The notes under the pieces were generated by a model. It did no database searches and was not told where the DNA came from. It saw only the letters and a list, made by a program, of their open reading frames with translations. Positions 1 through 9,100 of a stretch of DNA of 10,666 bases are shown one piece after another. Location of the stretch: NCBI GenBank assembly GCA_028565715.1, contig JAOXYC010229904.1, forward strand, positions 1 to 10,666. Reading direction: 5' to 3'. How positions within the stretch are numbered: the stretch's first letter is position 1; each line of letters begins with the position of its first letter. The DNA comes from Phoronis pallida (Eukaryota > Phoronida > Phoronidae). A program made the translations under genes and the position numbers.

Positions 1-104
1 TTCCTCCGTGATAGTTTAAATCTTGCTAACCGTGACCGAGAAGACTTAGTGGGACACAATACATTATTACAAGCAGAGGTCGTCGATCTCCAGGAGGAAC
101 TCAG
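1..104 (+). CDS. Exon 1 (5' truncated by the window), coiled coil
   Basis: The frame opens at base 1 and reads FLRDSLNLANRDRED onward to LQEELR. It is open at the left edge, so the acceptor lies upstream. It ends at CTCAG followed by donor gtatac at 105, in phase 2, splitting an Arg codon with exon 2. Residues 1-34 of the visible protein plus two bases. The composition is already coiled coil. Confidence 0.8.
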
Positions 105-3100
105 GTATACAGGGTGACCCAAAGATTGGTTGTTTTGAAAAGAATCATGGAATTGTATTGTTTGAAAAGATGTGAATATTTCTTCCGCATCTACCTAATG
201 AAAATACAATAAAGTACTTCATTTGCAGAGTTGTTTTCTGGGTTAAACATTGCACAGGAAGCCAGTTGATCTTAAAACTACTGTGCTTCAAAACTTGAGG
301 TAATGAGTGAATTGAAAAGATGTCAGTCATAGAGAATTCAGTCATGGCAATATGAAGACGTTTTTCGGATACAAGCAGGATTTCTTTTCTTTTTTTTTAT
401 CATCACTTAATTCAGCCAATTTTTTTTTCAGGCATTTACAAGAATATAATCTCGAATCTCGCGAGGGCCAAGGTGACCTTGAGCAGGAAAATATGGATCT
501 GCGAACAAAACTGGCTCGACAGACTCAAAAAATAGGTTTGTAATTGTGTACTCGACAAATAATTTTAGATATAAGAAATGTGATACGAGTGCATGTTCTG
601 GTGAGTTATTGGATTTTTTTGCACAGGAAATAGTGCGGACTGGATAGCTCAGTTGGTAATGCATCTAACTGGAAACAGGGAGACCTGGTTTCGCTCCCAG
701 TTTATTTCCAAGTTTTTCTGTCTTTGATGAATATTTTAAACAACAGGTTCCATGGCCAGGCTTATTTGCTCAATTGCTAGACTGTTCTAGGCCTGATCAC
801 CCGAACATGAGTTTGAATTCTGGGGAGTATATCGTAAAATTTATCCACTAGATGACATATTTATCAGATATACACATTTTTGGTGTTAAAAGGAACAGAC
901 ATGACTAGTAGCAAGTGTAATTTTTTTTCAGCATTTTTTACTCTTCACAATTATAAAATTTATATTTCCAGGTAAACTTGAAGCAGAACTACGTTCTTCA
1001 GAAACACTAAAGGATGAGAACTCTGAACTACGGTTACAGATTGATACTCAACAAGAGCGATTGTCCGTCTGCCAGCGTGAAATTGAAGACACGAGGGACA
1101 GAGTTGAGAGACTTGCACTGAAAGTCACTACAACACCTAATGTATGATGTTTTGCATTTAAAGATGCATAAGCCTTATCCATGACCATAAAAAGAAATTG
1201 CAGTGAAAATCGTTGTACTTATTTTACTCCAATTATAAAAACCTAAGACATGCATCAAATATATTAATTTCCAGGAATGCATTCCATTTATGGTCACGAA
1301 TAAGGCTTTACTATTTGATGAAAGGTTTAACTTAAACCCAAGGGTTAGAACGGAGTTGATTTGGAAATTGCCCAATCGGCGACAACTGAGTTTTATTTTT
1401 CCATTCTGTTATAGCAATTGCCTTGAATATGTAAAACATGAATTTTGATGAATTACAAGTTTTATACCGACTGTAGATTTCAAATTTTTGAAGTTTGTTT
1501 CCTAGAATAAAAACAGCGTTATATATTCTAATTTCAGGGTAGTGTAGGGAGTGCTACAAGTGATAGTGGATTAAGTAGTGCCAAAACCCGATCACCACAT
1601 CAGGAACATAGTGACTCGGTGTTTGATGATGAGTGTAATACAAGTTTGTCCTCAAGCAGGGCTAAATCACTAATTGCAGATCTCAGGTAGACAACCTTTT
1701 TTTAAGCACAGATTTTTCAGAATAAATTTTTCAAATTATGAAATCTTCCAAGATTGTGAGCCTTATAAAATATTTGAAAATTGGTCTCAGATGAGAGATT
1801 AACCTCTCCATTGCCAAGAGATCTCAAAAATAAAGCAATCATAATATTATTTCAAATATTAAAAAAATCAAAAAAATGTGACCAATATCCCTTCCTCATT
1901 CATTATCAACACTATGGTAGTTTTTGAAATCCTTTAAATTGTTTCGGGATTAAATTGTTTTGATTTTTCTCCAGGTTAAAACTTGCCCTCAAGGATGCAG
2001 AAGTCCAGAAATATCAGGTCAGTCAACAGGCCAGGGGTCTGTCCAGCTCATCTAATGGTACCATGGACACACTGAGGGGGGAGCTACTTCAGGTCGTTGA
2101 ACGGGCCAGGATGGGTGAGTCATGTTGCAAAATGATGAAAAAATGAATTTGCTGAATACATAAGAGTCAACACTTGGATAGAAAACAGCATTCAAGTTAT
2201 TGTTTACTGATAAAAATACAATGTCAATCATAAGTTGGGCCAACTTGTGGGTTCACAGGAAGTCGGCCATCTTAGATTCATTTCTTTCAATGTTTAAGGT
2301 GTAATTATTAATATCATATGATTTAAAACATTTCTGTTTTTGTTTTATTATCACATCCATTCAAAGGATTTAATCCATCCCGATAAGGAGCTATAAGTCT
2401 TAACAAAAATCCACAATACATATTTCTGTCATTTTTGTTCAACAGGTGATCGCAAGTCTCAGGAATTAGAACAGATTATCTCGCGTCTTGAAGATGAGCG
2501 CTCCAAACATGCCATACAGATCTTTGAATTGGAAGAAAAACTTTGTGAGAAAGAGGCTAGGTGCTCGTCACTTGAGTTGCGTTTCAATCAGAAGAACAGT
2601 CAATTGAATCAGATTGAGACAGAAGTCGGGGAGAAATGTAGCCAAGTGGCAACTCTTGAGAGAGAGGTAACGATATTTTCAGTTTGTTTGAATGAAAGTT
2701 TTAAATTTGAAATAAAGTAGCTTAAAAAGTATTAATGAATTAGTCTTGACGTTATCCATTAAGAATGTAAGAATTGTAGAGAATGTCAATATTGATGTCA
2801 AAAATTACCAAGAATAAATTAATATTTAGTAGTGCTCGGACGATTGATCGAATGATCGATCATCTGCGATCATGGAGTTTTGCTCGTGACAGCCGCAAAT
2901 TGTTTAACCGAGTGTTGTTTTCAATCATCCTTGCATGAAAAAGCCATCAATAAAGACCTCCGCACGCTTGCAAACATTGGTGAAAAAACCTCATGGCGAC
3001 ATTTCTGTTTTTTCCAACATCGATGATAAGCGCTTTAAGCGGCAAAAATGATCAATCATGATCGATTAATCGGTCGATTAATTGACCCGAAAATATTCCG

Positions 3101-6100
3101 CAATTCCGAGCACAAATATTTAGATTTAAAAAAATCAAAATATTGCTGAACTGAACTGTTTCCATTCGACTGCAACTTTTCTAGATAATTTTTGGCAGTT
3201 GAAAAACTCCTAATTGGTGGTTTTGTTGCGATGTATTTTAAGTATTTTTTATTTGATTATTTATCCGCCACCAATAAGCGCTTGTATATAGTTTAAATGT
3301 ATTTGCAAAATACTGAAATTTACAAAATACTGAAACTTCCTTTTGTTTTTAAGATAAGGAAAAAGAGCCAACAAATCTCAAGTCTTGAACAGCAACTTGA
3401 TGAGAAAGTCTCCGACTTCACCAATTATGCCCGGCGCACTACGGACATGGAGGAGGAATTGACCAATCAGAACACTCAGATGAAGCAGTTGAAAGAGGAT
3501 TTGAGGGAAAAAGATGACGAGTCAAAGACGGTTGTTAAAAACTTGAGGAAAATACACTCAGAGCAGTGCCAACAGTTTGAACAGCAGATTGACATTGTAA
3601 GTGAACTAGATATTCTTAAATAGTTATCAGGAGTACATTTGAACCCAGGGTAGTCTTTCTCAATAAAAAGTTGGATTTCTGCTTTCTTGTCATTTTTTAT
3701 CCTTTGTTCATGGCTACCATGTGTAGGTTGATGATGATTTTACATCTGATCTCATGAAACTGTTTTACGGATTGTTACAAAGTCATTTAGTTAGTCTCTA
3801 TATATCACTCGGCATAGTACATTCTTTTGACATAATCATGTATTACACAATGTCTCATTAAACACATCCATTAATGGATTTTGAGTTTCTTTAAAGTTGT
3901 TTTTTGTACTTTCAAAACTTGAAGAAACCATAAAACAATTTCAAGATGGTGTTTAATGAAAAATATTTAAAGAAGCATTTTTGCTAAAATATACAAATTG
4001 TTTACCATTTGCAGCTCCAGGACAGATGTGAAGAAAAAGAATCTCAGTTACAGGATTTAAACAGGAAGTTGACCGACACAATGAGGCAACTAGAAATCCA
4101 GTCTTCAGAACTAGAGAGCTCAGAACAGTCACTCAGGGCAGCCAATAAGGTATGTTGTGACATATTCGCTTAAGCTGAGTGATCAGAGGCCTGCTTCAGA
4201 AAAGTTGACTTTTAGACAAAAAATTATTTATTCCAAATTTTTCAAAAAGCCACTTTTTGTTTGAAAACCGTCAAAAACAAGTTACAAATGCCTGTATCAG
4301 AGAATTAGGTAACTCATTTCAGGTAATATGAAAATGACAAGTCAGTTTGAAGCAAAAGTCTAGCTTTGTACTAGAGTCTATATTTTGTTTTAGGATTTAA
4401 ATCAAGCATTTATAATACGGTAATATTAGATGTTTTGGAATTATTACTTATTACAAATGTTACATTATAGGACTTAAAAGAGAAGACTCGGCAAAACGAG
4501 GAGGCATTGAAATCACTAGAAATGTCAACAATAGAGAGTCGGAATCAGGTTGAACAGATGGAGTCATCACTGAGTAGATGTCGGGAGGAGATACAACTCA
4601 GTCTTGATCAGATGGATAATATGAGGGAGAAACATGTATCTGAGGTAACAAAATTATTATGATTTTATGGATATTTACAACTTTTTAATATGCTTTAAAG
4701 TGCATTTGATTAACATGAACATTGGTCGTGTTAACAACAAGCAAGAGAGTTTGTTCTGTTTGTAATGAACTAACCTCGTAAGTCGTGGTGGTCGAGCGGT
4801 TAAAGTGCTAGACTCACGATCCTGGGGACCCGGGATCGACGCCTGAATTCGTCCTTGCACGAATCTGACTTGCCACTTTGGCGACGGGCTATAAAACCAA
4901 ACAAAACTTTCCAAAACTTTCCAAACCCTCGATAACATTAATTTAGTGATGCATTTTCAGACACTCTTGTTTTACATGAAAAAAGACAATAAAATCTAAA
5001 ATGTTGTGAAAAGGCCAATTGTTCGAGGCAATACGCAGTTTTTCGACTAAAATACAGTACCATTTATTTGATTTTATTTGCAGGTGAAAAAATTAGAAAA
5101 GCAGATCAAATACATGAAAAGCACAGCCTCTGAAAAATCCTCCCACTGCCAAGAACTTGAACAAATGATTGAGGAGCGACAGAAAATGCTTACTAGCAGC
5201 ACAAACCGGATAGCTTCCCTTGAAGACCGCGAGGGGGAGCTAGAGTTGCATGTGTCTCGGCTAGAGCAGCAGTTGGCGAAGGAGAAGGGGACGAATGCTG
5301 AGGACTTGCAGGTTATGGAGAGGAAGCTACAGCAGGCGTGTGTGGACTTGGAGCAGAGGGCGGAGGACTTGGTGCAGATGAGTAACAATCTCAGGTTAGG
5401 GATCCTGTTGTTTTACTGTCTCTTCTTTGGTGAGGATCAGGCATCAAAATTCAAATCAACTAGAAATTTTGTGTATGCGTCTTTTGATGAAAACTAACTT
5501 GCATCTTGGTAAAAAAATTCAAAAAAATCGGGGGGGGCTTTTGGGAGCTTTTTGTATGCAAATCTAACTCTGTCTGCAGACAGTTACACTTTTTTCGGAT
5601 AAAAAACTCTCAAATCACCCTTTACAGAATGTTTTTGAATTTTTTTTACTCAGATGCAGGTTGATTATATTCATCAAAGGACTCATACACAACATTTCTA
5701 GTTGATTTGAAATTTGACCCCAGATCCTCACCAACGATGAGAGAGTATCTTGAAGTCTCTCTTTGTAGTTTAGATTCTCGAGCCTTGTTAAAACATTTCA
5801 AGTCTATGAGGTCTAAGTGAAATCTGGTGTCAGTAATGTTGTGTTGATGAAATCATGTTTGACTTGTGATCTTTGGTCAACAGTGTGGAACTGATCAGAT
5901 TCGTCTCCCAGTGCAGTGACCATGGATATTAGTTTAATAATGTCGGGTAACATTACGCAATTCAGTCCCCGAGATGAGTCCCCACAGATTTAACGTTCAC
6001 GTTAACCTGTTTGCCATGGACGCCAAAGTGGATCTGTGACAGAACGAGGTCTGACAAATATCACCTCACTGCCCGCATAATCTTATTCTGGAATCCGACC

Positions 6101-9100
6101 CATTATTCAAAGTAAATATGCGACTAACGTGCTAGCGTATATCAAAGGCGGAGTTATGACGCATAATTACACCGATAAACTGACGCGGTCTGCGTATTAA
6201 CATCTAAGTCAAATTTTGATGTTTTAATAATTTATTTCCAACATATTCACATATCCCATTGAAATCTACGCAAACAAAATAATTTGCAAGAAGCTTTGAA
6301 CAGAAAAAATCGGCAAGTGATTTCCAAATTAAACAGGTTGTTCTCGCATTCACTTGAACACAATATTCCTACTTGCTTAGGCGCCTGACTTGACCACAAA
6401 GTTATTTAACTGGGGCATGTGAGGTGATTTTTGAGACCTCTTATTATTGGGTTCTCATCTCAGGGTTCAAATACCGTAATGAGCTTAAAAGAACCGAGAC
6501 TCTACAGTCTAGAAGCCAGGCATTATCCTAATTTAGTTGAAGGGTTAATTAATCTATAATAAATTATGCTGATTTGTATTGTAAAAATCACTCTCTAAAT
6601 GATTACATGCCAGATGACTGTTAGTAAGTCCTGCTTATCAATTCCAATGTAGTTAATGAAAAAGGTTCTGCTTCAGGGACGTGCAAGATGAGAAGAGGGA
6701 ATTATCCAATGAAATCAGTGAGCTAGAACAAGATTTACATGACACCAACAAGAAATGTGACAGCATGACGTCTAAACTTTCCAAACAAGAGATGAGTCTG
6801 CGAGACACACTGGTCAAACTTGATCAAAAGTCAGAGAGAGGTTTGTTGTATATTTTAATAAAATTTGAATATAAACAACAAAGCAGACATGACATGTTCC
6901 AAGGGGTACAACCATCATCATCAGGCGTTTATTGGCAAGTGACAAACTAGCCCGGAGGCTGCATACAAAACAAGAATTATAATCAATGTACAAAACACGT
7001 ACAATATGAAAACTGCGATTGACACAGTACATTGACTATAGTTCTAGTTTTGTATGCAACTCCAACTGGGAGGAAGAAATCGAGATCATATTTCATGCCG
7101 AGACTCGATGTCAAGATTACACCACCTTTTAAATATAGTCTGTCTTAAAGTACAAGCAACCCAGCAAATAAACCCTTTATTATGTCTTTATACATGTATT
7201 AATGATTCAATTACACCACTCACCTTTAACCAACACTTCTTTGTTTATAAGTATTCCGTAATAATATATGCCCATAGACCGAAATCCCGAACGCCAGTCT
7301 GCCATTTTGAATAGACCGCTACACTGAGCGCTTACATCATAAAAGGGTCTGAGCTCAGTGTCTACCGCTGTTCTAATGTAACATGTAAACCCCGGGATGT
7401 AAACAAACAGACGAGGCTCTACACGAGACACACGCAAATTACTATGAACTTGACTGAGACCAGGATCTTGATAATGACAATTTTTTTTTCGATGAGAGCG
7501 ATTATGAAGTGATTATTAGTGTGAATTCCAGGAAGATGAAGATACTCTTCGCGATTCTGAGACTGTTTACAATTAGCGTTAAATGAGCCTCAGAAAGGAG
7601 CCTTATCAAGATTTGAACCAGAGCCGCCGCAATACCCGGGCCGCGATCGTTCGACGTGGAAGTAGCACATGCCGCCGTCGGTCTATTTGTTACTGAGGTG
7701 ATTTGCGCTTTTTATATGTTACTTGCCCCGGACCCGGTCCCGGGGGCCCGGTATTCCAGCTTAATCGTGTCCATCGTTTTTAAAACTTAAACGCCTGCGG
7801 CCAGCCAACATATCTGCATTAAAAAACAAACATCCCGGGAACAAACTCTACCGTATATGTCATGTGCTAATATACCAACTGGTCTGACAAGTGTAAGTAG
7901 GCATGTGTGCAGAAATAAAACTCATTTAATATTCATATTTTCCGGGATTGGATAAAACATTTTTCCGATACGGAATTTTCACCGAGCCGTTGTTCGATTA
8001 TTTTTCACACCCGCCTTGCAGTGTTGCCCGCCCGGGGTTGCCCGAGAAGCTGAGGTTCGGCAGTTGGGATAACCACAAGACCCTCTCAGAACTTAAATGA
8101 AACATATGTCTATTAACTGCCCTTGGTTTCATACGATAAAAACATACCTGCACCCCGGACTTGCACTCCCGCCCGATCTGCCCGGTATCTGCCAACTTAC
8201 AAATATTGTCAACACATGTGTGGAAAATAAAAGTGTCACTTTGGTAAACATATTCTCTTTGTTTCGAAGTTGTTCGTTCGGAATCGAGAACTGAAGAAGA
8301 GTGCAGATCTGTGGACTGGTTGTTGGGGAATTCCAAATTTGTGTTGCCCGGTGTCCGACACTCGACAGGCGCTGCCACTTAGATTGCTGACAGTGTGGGA
8401 ATCTCAAATCAACATCGCTACACCGGCGGCCGAACATGTGTCCAGTCTCTGTGTTGATCGATCCCTGACTGTTCGTCCGACCCGGCGTCCGGTACAGTAT
8501 TTAAATACATTGACGGACATCGGCGGACAAAAAAATATTAACTACACACCCAACAGTTATTGAAATTCCTTCTCAGTCTCTTCGATTTTTTTTCTACAAA
8601 ACTCTTGTACATCGCTGTGAAGCGTACCCGGAAGCGAACCAGTCGCCGATGCCGGGTTTTTTAACCACCAAACACAACTGCAATTTACCGTGGTTTTAAA
8701 CAAAAATTGTAATAAAATATATACAAAATCAATTTATTACTAAACTGTAAGTATCAAAGAATAGATATAACGAGAATTTTTAAAGAATTATACGATAAAA
8801 GAGCGACAATCACTGAAACAATCTCGGCAGTTTTGCCGCTGTTTTTCCCTAACAATGGCTGCGTATAGGGATTTTGTTCCCTATATGATCTCACCCCGCT
8901 TAGCGCAATGGAGAATAGCGACTGATCCATGTATTTGGCGAAGGCTAAATTCGGTGAGAAAATCGGGTTTTTTAAAAAATGGGTTAGGATTTTAGTTTTT
9001 TCTTTGGGTATTTTATGTTCAATAGCACAACATCTTTTACATAAAAACACTTCAAACGTATTCTGTGCTACTTCTTTAACGCAAATTTTCAGTCAAACTG

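Larger units (their letters stand above)
536..971 (+). other. Intron 2 (436 bases) with two tRNA-like units
   Basis: Donor gtttgt, acceptor tatatttccag. The middle holds two head-to-tail sequences with A-box and B-box features of tRNA genes, listed separately. The rest is AT-rich with no recognisable feature. Confidence 0.75.

Noticed and set aside
3297-3353. ATG-initiated extension upstream of exon 7
   Set aside because: A polypyrimidine tract with an AAG acceptor lies immediately before 3354, exon 6 joins in phase at 3354, and the extension is not coil-like.
4675-4938. Antisense open frame of 87 codons
   Set aside because: It lies over the SINE at 4782-4923 and flanking intron and has no independent support.
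5074-5388. Antisense open frame opposite exon 10, rich in Ser and Cys
   Set aside because: This is the usual antisense shadow of a Glu/Lys/Gln-rich coiled-coil exon.
6370-6480. tRNA-like A box near 6375 and B box GGTTCAAATACC near 6463
   Set aside because: The boxes are about 90 bases apart, too far for a tRNA head, and the B box has an extra base in the loop. It could be a ruined SINE, but I cannot support it.
7054-7314. Sense open frame of 86 codons in intron 11
   Set aside because: AT-rich intron sequence with no domain, overlapping an inverted-repeat arm; no splice sites place it in the gene.
7998-8378. Antisense open frame of 126 codons, and overlapping frames 8129-8437 (-) and 8270-8563 (+)
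   Set aside because: No recognisable domain or sensible composition. They sit in a CpG-rich block where stops are rarer, and overlap in three frames, as chance frames do. No start context, splice or poly-A evidence.
8632-8660. B-box-like GGTTCGCTTCC on the minus strand with a T-arm-like stem
   Set aside because: No A box at the right distance and no cloverleaf; a lone 11-base match is weak evidence.
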